From contig NZ_CP043908.1 in the NCBI RefSeq assembly GCF_008630935.1, positions 992,001 through 1,056,000 of the forward strand: DNA of 64,000 bases, given 5' to 3'. Within the stretch, counting starts at the first letter, position 1. Every line of letters begins with the position of its first letter. Shown here piece after piece: positions 18,717-27,637 of the stretch. The notes below the pieces were generated by a model that saw only the letters and a list, made by a program, of their open reading frames with translations, searched no databases and was not told where the DNA came from. The position numbers were made by a program, and so were the translations under genes. The stretch comes from Thermodesulfobacterium sp. TA1 (lineage in GTDB: Bacteria; Desulfobacterota; Thermodesulfobacteria; Thermodesulfobacteriales; Thermodesulfobacteriaceae).

Positions 18717-19715
18717 CTAAAAATAATAACGCTTAATCAACTTTTTGGTTTTGCTATTCCACCATACAAAGATAATCCATCCTCCTAACACTAAAAGTGG
18801 GATTAATAAAGCCCCTGAATAACAAATATAAGTTGGTAGATAGACCGTTTTACCATTAAAAATTCCCTCTAAAGTAGCAAAAGACAAAAAGGAAGTTAAA
18901 AACTTATAGGACCCTATCAAAACTCCTAAAGCAACCAAAGACTTCAGGTCTCCTTCTCCTGACTTAGCAAAAAGGCTTGCTCCACAAGAACCTGCTAAAA
19001 TAATTCCAACCCCAAAAAGAATACCTCCTAAAAGGCCTAATAGCCCAAAATTAGGTAAAACATAGGTATAAGGGTTTAATACCTGATAAGATTTAAGGCC
19101 CCATATACCCAAAGTAGCTAACCCTAAGGTTAAGATAACAGCCTGGTTGTTTATGGTTTTTTCAGAGAAAAAGGGTTCTTTTAAAGTATTCCCCATACAC
19201 CAGTGGCTTTTTTGTAAAACCATCCCAATGGCTGCCCAAAGGATAAGCACCCAAGATTTAAAAGCGACCCAAACTAAAGCCCCAAGACTTAACAAAGCCA
19301 AAATAGGATTTAACTTGGGAAACCTTATCTGTACAGCCTTACTCTGTCTTTGTCTTTCTAACTCCCACAACTGATATTTTACCCCGATCAATCCTCCTAT
19401 CCATAAACCAACCAGCACAACCAAAGCCCCGCCTGAAAGGTTAACAAAAGGCATCACAAAAGAAGTAACGTTGTCCCCTAAAGATAAAAAAGCCCCTATT
19501 CCCATCAAAAGCCCAGCGATAATGCTTTTTATCCATTCCTGACTATCAGGTATTCTTATCCCACACTCTCTAAAAAGATTAGCTGAAAAAAAAGCCCCTA
19601 ACCAAAGGACAAAGAGATTAAGAAAAGGTTGGTTGGTAATCCCCCAAGGCTCTCCCAAATATTCTCCTAAAACCAATAAAATCGCCAACAACAACCCTCC
19701 TAACCTTACATCCAT
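18717..19715 (-). CDS. YeeE/YedE-family transporter (sulfur or selenium compound)
   Basis: A 332-residue membrane protein with about nine hydrophobic segments. Members of the YeeE/YedE family, such as TsuA, pass thiosulfate by way of conserved cysteines. Here SHWCMGNTL (about 174-182) and LAGSCGASLFAKSGEGDLKS (near 240-260) hold the two characteristic cysteine loops of the duplicated fold. A selenium-linked YedE subgroup also exists, so the substrate cannot be fixed. SD GAGGAGG precedes the ATG, and the gene follows the UvrA-like gene by 15 bases. No selD, yedF or other selenium gene is in view. Confidence 0.8.
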   Translation of the reverse strand: MDVRLGGLLLAILLVLGEYLGEPWGITNQPFLNLFVLWLGAFFSANLFRECGIRIPDSQEWIKSIIAGLLMGIGAFLSLGDNVTSFVMPFVNLSGGALVVLVGLWIGGLIGVKYQLWELERQRQSKAVQIRFPKLNPILALLSLGALVWVAFKSWVLILWAAIGMVLQKSHWCMGNTLKEPFFSEKTINNQAVILTLGLATLGIWGLKSYQVLNPYTYVLPNFGLLGLLGGILFGVGIILAGSCGASLFAKSGEGDLKSLVALGVLIGSYKFLTSFLSFATLEGIFNGKTVYLPTYICYSGALLIPLLVLGGWIIFVWWNSKTKKLIKRYYF

Positions 19716-19730
19716 AAAAAGCCTCCTCTC

Positions 19731-22052
19731 TTAAAGTCTGGAAATAAAGCTTTGGTAAAAATTAAATATTTTTTTAAATTCATTAGGTTGGGTCTCCAAC
19801 CATTCTTCAGGAAAACCATAAAAAGCTATCTGATGTTTTCTAACCTCTATCAAAAAATCAGACAAAAACACCGCTAAAGGATTAGTCTCTAAAATAATAA
19901 AAGTTGTTGATTTTGCAACCATCTTTTCTATCCACCGATAAAGCTTTTTTATGTCCTCTAAGTGAAGTCCTTCAAAAGGAAATTCTAAAAACACATACTC
20001 TGCGTTTCTTTTTTCAGCCAGCTTTTTTACCAAAGAAAGTCTGGTTTTTTCTCCTCCAGAAAGGGTTTGTATCTCTTGAGAAAGTTTTAGATATCCAAGC
20101 CCTATTTCTGTTGCTTGGATCAACCTTTCCTTTACCTTAGGAAGGTTTGAAAATACCTGAAGTGCCTCATCTATGGTAAAATCTAAGATTTCAAAAACCT
20201 TAAAACCTTTATAATCTAAGTTTAATACCTCTAAGTTTAACCTTTTTCCTAAACATTCTTCGCATAAAACCTCGATCAGAGTTTCCTCCTCTTTATAAAC
20301 CCTTTTACCTTTACCTTGACAACCTGCACAAACTCCTTCTCTGGTGGTAAAACTAAAGTGTTTTTTAGTAAGACCTTTTACCTTAGAATAGGGAAGTTGC
20401 ACCCAAACCTCTCTTAAATGGTCCCAAAGGTCTAAATAATGAATAACCCAATCGTGTTTTCTTTTAAACAAAGATAAATCGCTAAAAACTACTTGTTTGT
20501 TCTGCTTTAATAAAACTTCAAAGAGTTCTTTAAAAACTTCGGTTTTTCCGCTTCCAGGTTTTCCATAAATCAAGTTTAATCGATTAAGAAGCACCTTAAC
20601 CTTTCCTAAACTTAAAGGAAAATCAACCGTTTTTACCTCTTTAGATTTTTCGTTTTTAACAAGTTTTTTCACTCCAGAAAAATAGGCTGAGGTTAAACCC
20701 TGTTTGTTTTCAAAATACTGGGCATGATAATCTGCAGCTAATAAATATCCTCCTTTATCCCCTCCTCCAAACCCTAATTCCACGATAAAATCAGCTTCGG
20801 CAATAAATAAAGGGTCATGTTCTACCACTAACAAAGAGTTTCCTTGTTTAACCAATCTTTTTAAAAACTCTAATACTTTGATCCTCTGTTCTAACTCAAG
20901 CCCTAAGGTTGGTTCATCAAGAATAAAAAGACAATGTCTAAGGTCTGCGGTTAAGACCTGTAAAACTTCTATCAATTTCTTTTCTCCTACCGAAAGTTTA
21001 AAAACAGGGTCAGAAAGCCTAAGATAACCTATGCCTAAAAATTCGGCCTGGTCTAACTTATAGGCTACAGAGTTTATTAGGTTTTTTAACCCTTTGGTAT
21101 CAGAGAACTCTGAGATAAAATTTTTAAACCCTTTAAGGTCTAACTTTAATATTTCCTCTATCCTAAAATGCCTTAGTTTGCTTTTTAAAATCTCCTCTTT
21201 TAGCTTTAACCCTCCACAAGTTTCACAAAAAGTTTTTTCTTTATAACCCCTTCCCTTACAAATCTTGCAGTAAGACCAACCTATAGCCAAAAAACCACCG
21301 CAATTAAAACATACCGGTCTTAAACTAAACTGAGCCTCAACTCCATCTATAGTTCTTAAAAGAAACCTTCCGTTGCTAAGAAAAAAACCGGTTCTTATGT
21401 TTTCTACCAGTCTTTCCCTCCCCTTTCCTTCCTTAACCATCCTGTCTGAGATTAAAAATATTTCTTGAAAACTTCTGGGAAAGGTTTCTTCGGAAAGGTC
21501 TTTCTCTTCTCCGTCTATAAGATACTTTACAAAACCTTGAGAAACAAGATATTCTATGGCTTTAGGAGTAGGCTCTAAAATAGGGATTAAAAAATAAAAC
21601 TTGGTTCCTTCCTTCAAATTTTCATACCAAGAAAGCACCTGTGAAACAGAATGAACCCGATTAAGAAACCCACAAGAGGGACAAAAAACCTCCCCTTCAT
21701 GCAAAAACAAAATTTCTAAAAGTTTAAGCAAACCTAAAAATTCTCCGACGGTTTTGTAAGGGAACCAGTTTTTTATACCCTGAGCTAAAGCAAAAACTGG
21801 AGGAAGAGAAGAAGAAAAAGTAGCTTGATAAGAAGTGGTTACATAAAATTCTTTATCATAATTCAAAACTTTTAAAAGCCTGTTTTTACCTTCCTCGGCT
21901 ATCGTATCTATAGCCAAGGAGCTTTTTCCAGAACCAGAAGGCCCGGTAATAACTACCAAGGAGTTTAACGGTATCTTAAGGTCAAACCCCTTTAAGTTAT
22001 GGGTTGAAACTTGTTGTATTTCTAAATATTCCTGTATTTTACCCCTTTGCAC
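19731..22052 (-). CDS. Divergent UvrA paralogue with a degenerate second ATPase site
   Basis: A 773-residue protein with UvrA architecture but shorter than UvrA (about 940). The first nucleotide-binding half has Walker A GPSGSGKS (37-44), a modified signature LSVGEKK and normal Walker B FILDEPTLGLE and H-loop VVEHDP. CxxC zinc modules appear near CPSCG, CFNCGG, CKICKGRG and CETCGG, and at CAGCQGKG/CEECLGK. The second half has Walker A GKPGSGKT (497-504) and LSGGEK (664-669), but Walker B is LEFPFEGLH (689-697) instead of LDEPTTGLH, and the H-loop region is ILETNP. So only one composite site looks catalytic. It starts at GTG and overlaps polX by 14 bases. Role is probably DNA-lesion related, but unproven. 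Confidence 0.85.
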   Translation of the reverse strand: MQRGKIQEYLEIQQVSTHNLKGFDLKIPLNSLVVITGPSGSGKSSLAIDTIAEEGKNRLLKVLNYDKEFYVTTSYQATFSSSLPPVFALAQGIKNWFPYKTVGEFLGLLKLLEILFLHEGEVFCPSCGFLNRVHSVSQVLSWYENLKEGTKFYFLIPILEPTPKAIEYLVSQGFVKYLIDGEEKDLSEETFPRSFQEIFLISDRMVKEGKGRERLVENIRTGFFLSNGRFLLRTIDGVEAQFSLRPVCFNCGGFLAIGWSYCKICKGRGYKEKTFCETCGGLKLKEEILKSKLRHFRIEEILKLDLKGFKNFISEFSDTKGLKNLINSVAYKLDQAEFLGIGYLRLSDPVFKLSVGEKKLIEVLQVLTADLRHCLFILDEPTLGLELEQRIKVLEFLKRLVKQGNSLLVVEHDPLFIAEADFIVELGFGGGDKGGYLLAADYHAQYFENKQGLTSAYFSGVKKLVKNEKSKEVKTVDFPLSLGKVKVLLNRLNLIYGKPGSGKTEVFKELFEVLLKQNKQVVFSDLSLFKRKHDWVIHYLDLWDHLREVWVQLPYSKVKGLTKKHFSFTTREGVCAGCQGKGKRVYKEEETLIEVLCEECLGKRLNLEVLNLDYKGFKVFEILDFTIDEALQVFSNLPKVKERLIQATEIGLGYLKLSQEIQTLSGGEKTRLSLVKKLAEKRNAEYVFLEFPFEGLHLEDIKKLYRWIEKMVAKSTTFIILETNPLAVFLSDFLIEVRKHQIAFYGFPEEWLETQPNEFKKIFNFYQSFISRL

Positions 22053-23772
22053 TTATGCTCTTAACCTCTTTTAACCAAGATATAAACTCTGAATAAGAAA
22101 AAGTGTTTAAAACGTGATGTTTTTCGCACCAACCTCTTCTTGCTGTAGCTATTCCTAAAAAAAGGTAGTCCATCTGGTCTATAAAATGGGCATCTGTGCC
22201 TATGATAACAGGAACACCTTTTTCTATCGCTGCCCTTATGTTTAAGTCATTAAGGTCTAATCTTTTATAGTAGGCATTTATTTCCAGAGCTTTTTTATAT
22301 TGGGCAGCCACCTCTATAACCTTAGGAAGGTTTATGGCATAAGATTCTCTTTCTCCTATTATCCTTCCTGTGGGATGGGCGATAGCATGAACTAAAGGAT
22401 GTTTAAGGGCAGAGATAACCCTGTTGGTAATCTGTTCTTCAGGTTGTTGAAATCCTGTATGTATAGCAGCGATTACAAAGTCTATTTCTTTTAAAACCTC
22501 ATCAGGGTAATCAAGAGACCCGTCTGAAAGAATATCTACCTCTGCCCCAAAAATAAGCTTAACCTTTTTAGACCTTTTGTTTAATTCTTCTATTAACTTT
22601 TTTTTCTTAAAAAGGTCTTCTATCGGCACACCTCCTGCTACTTTTAAGCCTTGAGAATGGTCACAAACCGCTACCCATTCAAGCCCCATACTTTCTGCTT
22701 TTTTAAGGATTTCTTCTAAACTTGCTGTTCCATCGCTGTATTTAGAATGGACATGTCCGTCTCCTTTAATTTCATGATATTCTACCAATTTAGGTAACCT
22801 TCTTTCAAGAGCAGCTTCTATTTCACCACGGTCTTCTCTAATTTCAGGAGGTATAAAAGGTAAACCCAAAACCTGATAAATTTCTTCCTCGGTCTTTCCG
22901 GCAATTTTTTCTTCTCCTTTGTAAACCCCGTATTCATTTATCTTTAACCCTTTTTCTAAGGCCAGTTCTCTTATTCTTATGTTATGAGCCTTTGAACCGG
23001 TAAAATAAGCCAAAGCTGCCCCCCAAGAATCAGAGGCCACAACCCTTATATCCATCTGGATGCCTGTTTTTAAACGAACGCTGGTTTTTGTCTCACCAAA
23101 GGCTATCACCTCTTCTACCCAAGGAAGTTCAACAACCTTTTTCATTACCTGGTCAGGTTTTTGGGAAGTAATAAGAATGTCTATATCTTTAACCGTTTCT
23201 CTTCTTCTTCTAATGCTTCCTGCTATAGCGATTTCTTCTACAGGGCTTATAGCTTGCAAGGTTTTTACTATTTCTTCTGCTAAAGGTAAAACCTCTCCCA
23301 AAGGACGTCTCCCTACCTTTTCTTTAAATAGTTTTATACCCTTTAAGATGTTTTCTTCGGTTTTTATTCCAAAACCAGGAAGTTTGGCTAAACGATGTTC
23401 CTTACAAGCCTTTTCTAACTCATCTAAGGTTAAAATGTTTAATTTTTCATAAAGGACTTTTACTTTTTTAGGCCCAAGTCCAGGTATTTCTAAAAAAGTA
23501 AGGAGCGCCGGCGGTATTTCTGCTTTCAGCTCTTCATAAAGCTTTAAAGTTCCTGTTTGTAAAATCTCTTTGATCTTGCTGGCTAAATCTGCTCCTATTC
23601 CAGGAAGTTTTTCTAACTTATTTTCTTTAGCTAATACCTCTAAATCTTGAGAGAGAGCCTCTATCACTTGCGCTGCCCTTTGATAAGCCCTAACCCTATA
23701 TGGATTATCCCCTTTGATTTCTAAAAGGGCTGCAACTTTATAAAAAATGTCCGCTACTTCTTTGTTTTTCAT
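22039..23772 (-). CDS. polX: Family X DNA polymerase/PHP exonuclease PolX
   Basis: Bacterial PolX fills short gaps in repair and has a 3'-5' exonuclease/AP-endonuclease PHP domain. The 577-residue protein has an N-terminal 8-kDa-like helix-hairpin-helix region (LPGIGADLASKI, IPGLGPKKV, LPGFGIKTEENI), the polymerase active site GSIRRRRETVKDIDIL (about 190-205) with aspartates, the thumb TGSKAHNIRIRELA, and the PHP domain starting GDGHVHSKYSDG (about 340) through VIIGTDAH. The ATG at 23772 is preferred over an in-frame TTG five codons earlier. It is followed by the UvrA-like gene with overlap, suggesting a shared repair role. Confidence 0.95.
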   Translation of the reverse strand: MKNKEVADIFYKVAALLEIKGDNPYRVRAYQRAAQVIEALSQDLEVLAKENKLEKLPGIGADLASKIKEILQTGTLKLYEELKAEIPPALLTFLEIPGLGPKKVKVLYEKLNILTLDELEKACKEHRLAKLPGFGIKTEENILKGIKLFKEKVGRRPLGEVLPLAEEIVKTLQAISPVEEIAIAGSIRRRRETVKDIDILITSQKPDQVMKKVVELPWVEEVIAFGETKTSVRLKTGIQMDIRVVASDSWGAALAYFTGSKAHNIRIRELALEKGLKINEYGVYKGEEKIAGKTEEEIYQVLGLPFIPPEIREDRGEIEAALERRLPKLVEYHEIKGDGHVHSKYSDGTASLEEILKKAESMGLEWVAVCDHSQGLKVAGGVPIEDLFKKKKLIEELNKRSKKVKLIFGAEVDILSDGSLDYPDEVLKEIDFVIAAIHTGFQQPEEQITNRVISALKHPLVHAIAHPTGRIIGERESYAINLPKVIEVAAQYKKALEINAYYKRLDLNDLNIRAAIEKGVPVIIGTDAHFIDQMDYLFLGIATARRGWCEKHHVLNTFSYSEFISWLKEVKSISAKG

Positions 23773-23787
23773 CGTTAAAAACCCCAA

Positions 23788-24005
23788 ATATTTATAATAA
23801 TTCAGTAAATTATTTCAATAAGCCTTTTTTCTTTTTAAATTTTAACCATTCTTTGTTTTTTTTAAAGTTTTGGTCTTTTTTTGATATTTGACTTTTTCAG
23901 GTTTTTATGGTAATTTTTTAAAAACTGTTTAACTTTTACCTTGTCTTTTTAAAACTTTTTGTTTTTTTTTAAATTTTAACTTTAAATTTCTAAAAAAGGA
24001 GGAAA
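23788..24005. other. T-rich intergenic stretch
   Basis: A 218-base divergent spacer between polX and dacA, made largely of T runs interrupted by AAA. It holds a possible plus-strand promoter TTGACT-17-TAATTT, and dacA has a good AGGAGG. No gene, stable hairpin or repeat array was recognised. Confidence 0.6.
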
Positions 24006-25124
24006 ATGATGAAACAAACCATAAAAAAATTTTTAGGACTGCTCTTTTTCTTTTGTATTATCCTCTGGGGACAAAGAGGAATAGCTGAAGATTTAAACAA
24101 TTTAACTGAAATAAGTGCGGTAACTGCTGTTACTTTAGACGCTACTACAGGTAAAGTTCTTTTTGCTAAAAATCCTAATCTAAAAATTCCTCCAGCTAGC
24201 ACGGTAAAATTAATAACAGCAATGGTGGTTTTAGACAAACTTCCTTTAAACAAGAAGGTAGTTATTTCTAAAACGGCAGCTGAAACCCCAAGCGTAGCTC
24301 CCCTTTTAAAAGAAGGGGAAGTTTATACTGTAAACAACCTTTTATATCTACTTTTAATGAAATCTTCTAACCAAGCTGCGGTAGCATTGGCAGAAGAGGT
24401 AGCTGGTTCTGAAGAAAAATTTGCGTTATACATGAACCAAAAGGCTAAAGAATTGGGGTTAAACAATTCTTATTTTATTTCTGCTTCTGGTTTACCTTCC
24501 CCTGGTCAATACACCACTGCCTATGACTTAGCCTTAATCCTTTATCAAGCCCTTAAATATCCTTTGATAAAAGAGATTATCGGTACTCATACAAAAATCA
24601 TCTCTTCTGAAGGTGGAAGGGTGCTTGTGGTTAAAAATACTAATCATCTTTTAGAGGACCCTGAACTAAAAGATTATATCTTAGGTGGAAAAACTGGTTT
24701 TACCAGGGCTTCTAAACACTGTTTAGTAACCGCCTCTAAGGTTCATAATCGTTTAATCATTACCTCAGTCCTTGGAGCCCCTTCCAGAGAAAGCTTGTGG
24801 CGCGATTCTAAAGAACTTATCAAGTTCAGTCAGCTTGTTTTAGAAAATAAGGCAGAACCTTTATATCTTAATACGGTAGTCACTTCTCAAGTCCCTATTA
24901 GCCATGTTTCTAAAACCAAACTGTTTAAAGCTAACTCTGTGGTTAAAGCTTCCTCTAAAAAATCTAAAACTTTAGTCCAAAAATCTTCTAAAAAAAGCAA
25001 GGCTATAGCTTCAACTTCTAAAACTTCTAAAAAAGCTAAAACTTTGACTGCAAACAAAACAAAAAACAATAAAAACAAAGCTTTAGCGACAAAAACCTCT
25101 AAAAACCACAAAAAACGTTCATAA
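24006..25124 (+). CDS. dacA: D-alanyl-D-alanine carboxypeptidase with lysine-rich tail
   Basis: A penicillin-binding S11-family carboxypeptidase that trims the terminal D-Ala of peptidoglycan stems. The 372-residue protein has a signal peptide (about 1-27), the catalytic motif STVK (65-68), SSN (120-122) and GGKTGFT near residue 230. Instead of the usual C-terminal domain with an amphipathic membrane helix, residues 302-372 form a low-complexity tail with about 23 lysines in 71 residues, built from SSKKSK/TSKKAK units and ending NHKKRS. It may bind anionic wall polymers or LPS (inference). The ATG follows AGGAGG. ugd starts 25 bases later. Confidence 0.93.
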   Translation: MMKQTIKKFLGLLFFFCIILWGQRGIAEDLNNLTEISAVTAVTLDATTGKVLFAKNPNLKIPPASTVKLITAMVVLDKLPLNKKVVISKTAAETPSVAPLLKEGEVYTVNNLLYLLLMKSSNQAAVALAEEVAGSEEKFALYMNQKAKELGLNNSYFISASGLPSPGQYTTAYDLALILYQALKYPLIKEIIGTHTKIISSEGGRVLVVKNTNHLLEDPELKDYILGGKTGFTRASKHCLVTASKVHNRLIITSVLGAPSRESLWRDSKELIKFSQLVLENKAEPLYLNTVVTSQVPISHVSKTKLFKANSVVKASSKKSKTLVQKSSKKSKAIASTSKTSKKAKTLTANKTKNNKNKALATKTSKNHKKRS

Positions 25125-25149
25125 ATCTACCTTTTTAAAGGATAAAAAG

Positions 25150-26457
25150 ATGCATATTACCATCATAGGGACAGGATATGTAGGTTTAGTTTCTGGGGCA
25201 TGTTTAGCAGATTTTGGAATGAAAGTTTTTTGTGTAGATAAAGACCGAGAAAAAATAGATAAACTCTTAAACGGGATCATACCTTTTTATGAACCAGGTT
25301 TAGAAGAATTAGTAAAGAAGAATGTAAAAGCAAACAGGCTATTCTTTACTACCGATTTAGAAGAAGCTGTCAAAAATTCCTTGGTGGTGTTTATTTGTGT
25401 AGGAACTCCTCCTAATCCTGATGGTTCTTCAGACTTGTCTCAGATAAAAGAGGTAGCTTTGTCATTAGCAGAGATAATAGATGAATACAAGGTTATCGTT
25501 ACTAAAAGCACGGTTCCTGTAGGAACTAATCGTTGGATTAAAAACTTGATAGATGCGAACAAAAAAACCTCAGTAGCTGTAGACATCATCTCTAATCCCG
25601 AATTTTTAAGAGAAGGCTCAGCGGTAGAAGATTTTATTCATCCAGATAGGGTAATTATCGGAGGAGAAAGTGCTTACGCCATTGCCATCATTAAAGACAT
25701 TTATAGACCTTTATACTTAGCAGAAACTCCCTTTATAATTACCAACCTTGAAACCGCTGAACTTATCAAATATGCAACCAATGCTTTTTTAGCTACTAAG
25801 ATCTCTTTTATCAATGAAATCGCTAATTTCTGCGAAAAAGTAGGGGCTGATGTTACCATCGTAGCTAAAGGAATAGGAATAGACCCAAGGATAGGTTCAA
25901 AGTTTTTAAACCCTGGGCCTGGATTTGGAGGGTCTTGTTTACCTAAGGATGTAAAATCTCTTATCCATCAAGGAAAAAAGGTGAGCTCACCGTTCAAAAT
26001 TCTTGAAGCGGTAATCGAGGTAAACGAAAAACAAAAGTTAAAGGTAATAGAAAAATTAGAAAAATTTTTAGGTGACCTGAAAGATAAAACCATCGGGGTG
26101 TTAGGTCTTTCCTTTAAACCTAACACGAGTGATGTAAGGGAAAGTCCTTCTTTATCTATTATCCCCATTCTTTTAGAAAAAGGGGCAAAAGTAAAGGCTT
26201 ACGACCCTGTGGCCATGGAAGAGTTTAAAAAATTATCCCAAGGATTAAACATAGAGTATGCCTCAAATCCTATCAGTTGTGCTGCCGAAACCGATGGATT
26301 AATCATCCTTACTGAATGGAACGAATTTAGATTTTTGGACCTATCTCAGATCAAAAAGGTAATGAAAAATCCAGTGCTTATAGACATGAGAAACATCTAC
26401 GAACCTTCGGTAGTAAAAGCCTTAGGGTTTAGCTACGAAGGAATAGGTAGATTATAA
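25150..26457 (+). CDS. ugd: UDP-glucose 6-dehydrogenase
   Basis: Ugd oxidises UDP-glucose to UDP-glucuronate for capsule or LPS sugars. The 435-residue protein has the NAD motif GTGYVGLVSG (7-16), GTPPNPDGSSDLS, the substrate loop NPEFLREGSAVEDF, the catalytic motif GPGFGGSCLPKD with Cys263, and the C-terminal Rossmann-like domain GLSFKPNTSDVRESPS. All key residues appear intact. SD AAAGGAT precedes the ATG. Its substrate can be supplied by galU at 36.7-37.5 kb. The stop overlaps the convergent metallo-hydrolase gene by six bases. Confidence 0.96.
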   Translation: MHITIIGTGYVGLVSGACLADFGMKVFCVDKDREKIDKLLNGIIPFYEPGLEELVKKNVKANRLFFTTDLEEAVKNSLVVFICVGTPPNPDGSSDLSQIKEVALSLAEIIDEYKVIVTKSTVPVGTNRWIKNLIDANKKTSVAVDIISNPEFLREGSAVEDFIHPDRVIIGGESAYAIAIIKDIYRPLYLAETPFIITNLETAELIKYATNAFLATKISFINEIANFCEKVGADVTIVAKGIGIDPRIGSKFLNPGPGFGGSCLPKDVKSLIHQGKKVSSPFKILEAVIEVNEKQKLKVIEKLEKFLGDLKDKTIGVLGLSFKPNTSDVRESPSLSIIPILLEKGAKVKAYDPVAMEEFKKLSQGLNIEYASNPISCAAETDGLIILTEWNEFRFLDLSQIKKVMKNPVLIDMRNIYEPSVVKALGFSYEGIGRL

Positions 26458-27099
26458 AATTTCCTCTAAAAAAGGATTGTTTACCTTTTCTTCTCCTATG
26501 GTTGAAACAGGTTTAGACCCATAATCATGTCCTGGGAAAATTACCGTTTCCTCAGGTAAAGTTAAAATTTTTTCTTTGATAGAGTTCATCATCTGAAAAA
26601 AGTTTCCTCCTGGTAAGTCTGCCCTTCCAACCCCCTCTACAAATAAAGTATCTCCTGTGAATAAAACGTGGTTTTCTGGATGATATAAACACACCGACCC
26701 AGGAGAATGCCCAGGGGTATGGATTACCTTAAGCCTCTCCTTACCAAAAAGAACCTCATCTCCTTCTTTTAAGGTTGTGTCTGCCTTTGGGTTTTCTGGA
26801 AAGCCCCAAGACTTAAAAAAGGAAAAATTGGTCTTATCTTGAAAAAACCGGTCATCCTCTTCATGTAATACAAAAGGAACGTTTAAGGCCTCTTTTAAAA
26901 AATAAACACCTACCACATGGTCAGGATGTCCATGGGTACCTAAAAGGGCCTTTACCTTAATTCCTAAATTTTCTACCAAGTTTAAAATCTTTGGGTCTTC
27001 TGCTCCAGGATCTATGATAATACCTTCTTTAGTTTGCTCACAATAAACGATATAACAACAAACTTCAAAACCACCTACGATCAATCTTTCTACCTTCAT
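26452..27099 (-). CDS. Metallo-beta-lactamase-fold hydrolase, glyoxalase II-like
   Basis: A 215-residue single-domain MBL-fold enzyme. The metal motif THGHPDHV (55-62) is followed by HTPGHSPGS, GDTLFVEGVGRADLPGG and FPGHDYGSKP, the pattern of small glyoxalase II-like hydrolases and persulfide-dioxygenase relatives. Without the C-terminal glyoxalase II helices it is more likely a general thioester hydrolase; the substrate is not fixed. It is the last gene of the long minus-strand run, 10 bases after aroK. Confidence 0.85.
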   Translation of the reverse strand: MKVERLIVGGFEVCCYIVYCEQTKEGIIIDPGAEDPKILNLVENLGIKVKALLGTHGHPDHVVGVYFLKEALNVPFVLHEEDDRFFQDKTNFSFFKSWGFPENPKADTTLKEGDEVLFGKERLKVIHTPGHSPGSVCLYHPENHVLFTGDTLFVEGVGRADLPGGNFFQMMNSIKEKILTLPEETVIFPGHDYGSKPVSTIGEEKVNNPFLEEIL

Positions 27100-27109
27100 C
27101 TCCTTTCTC

Positions 27110-27637
27110 CTAATTTTTAAATCTACTAAAACGGTCTAAAATAAAACTTTTTATCTCTTCCAAAGAAAGCCTTTCTGTATCTACGGTCAGGTCGGCAAAC
27201 TCCTGATAAAGTGGCTCTCTAAGGGTTAACACCTGAACTACCTCAGTAGTCAAATCCTCTGAAGTAAGTTTTGGTCTTTCTTCTAAGGTTTTTTCATCTT
27301 TTAACATTCTTTCTATAATGATTTTAGGAGAAGCTCTCAGCCATACTACAAAAGACTTTTGTTTTAAAGCTTTAATTTCTTGTTGATGTAATATCCCTCC
27401 TCCACCTAAAGAAATAACCACTTTGCTCTTCTCAACCAAGGACTTTATAACCTCTTTTTCAATCTCCCTAAAATGTTGCCAACCCTTCTCTTCTACCAGT
27501 TTTCTTATCGTTTTTCCAGAACGTTTTTGTATCTCCTGGTCTGTATCGATAAAGTCCCAGTTTAGAACCTCACTGAGAAGTTTACCTACCGTGGTCTTTC
27601 CTGTAGCCCTAAAACCTATAAGTAAAATTTTATCCAT
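27110..27637 (-). CDS. aroK: Shikimate kinase
   Basis: Phosphorylates shikimate in aromatic amino acid synthesis. The protein of about 175 residues begins MDKILLIGFRATGKTT, so the P-loop is at 8-15. It also shows the shikimate-contact motifs FIDTDQEIQKRSG and SLGGGGI, and RPKL in the lid. I use the ATG at 27637; a TTG four codons earlier is possible but lies inside aroA. It overlaps the end of aroA by eight bases, in the gene block aroD-aroE-aroA-aroK, which covers shikimate steps 3 to 6. Confidence 0.94.
   Translation of the reverse strand: MDKILLIGFRATGKTTVGKLLSEVLNWDFIDTDQEIQKRSGKTIRKLVEEKGWQHFREIEKEVIKSLVEKSKVVISLGGGGILHQQEIKALKQKSFVVWLRASPKIIIERMLKDEKTLEERPKLTSEDLTTEVVQVLTLREPLYQEFADLTVDTERLSLEEIKSFILDRFSRFKN

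Noticed and set aside
23788-24005. T-rich polX-dacA spacer as an origin or phase-variable region
   Set aside because: No DnaA boxes and no clear repeat unit; T runs are expected in AT-rich intergenic DNA.
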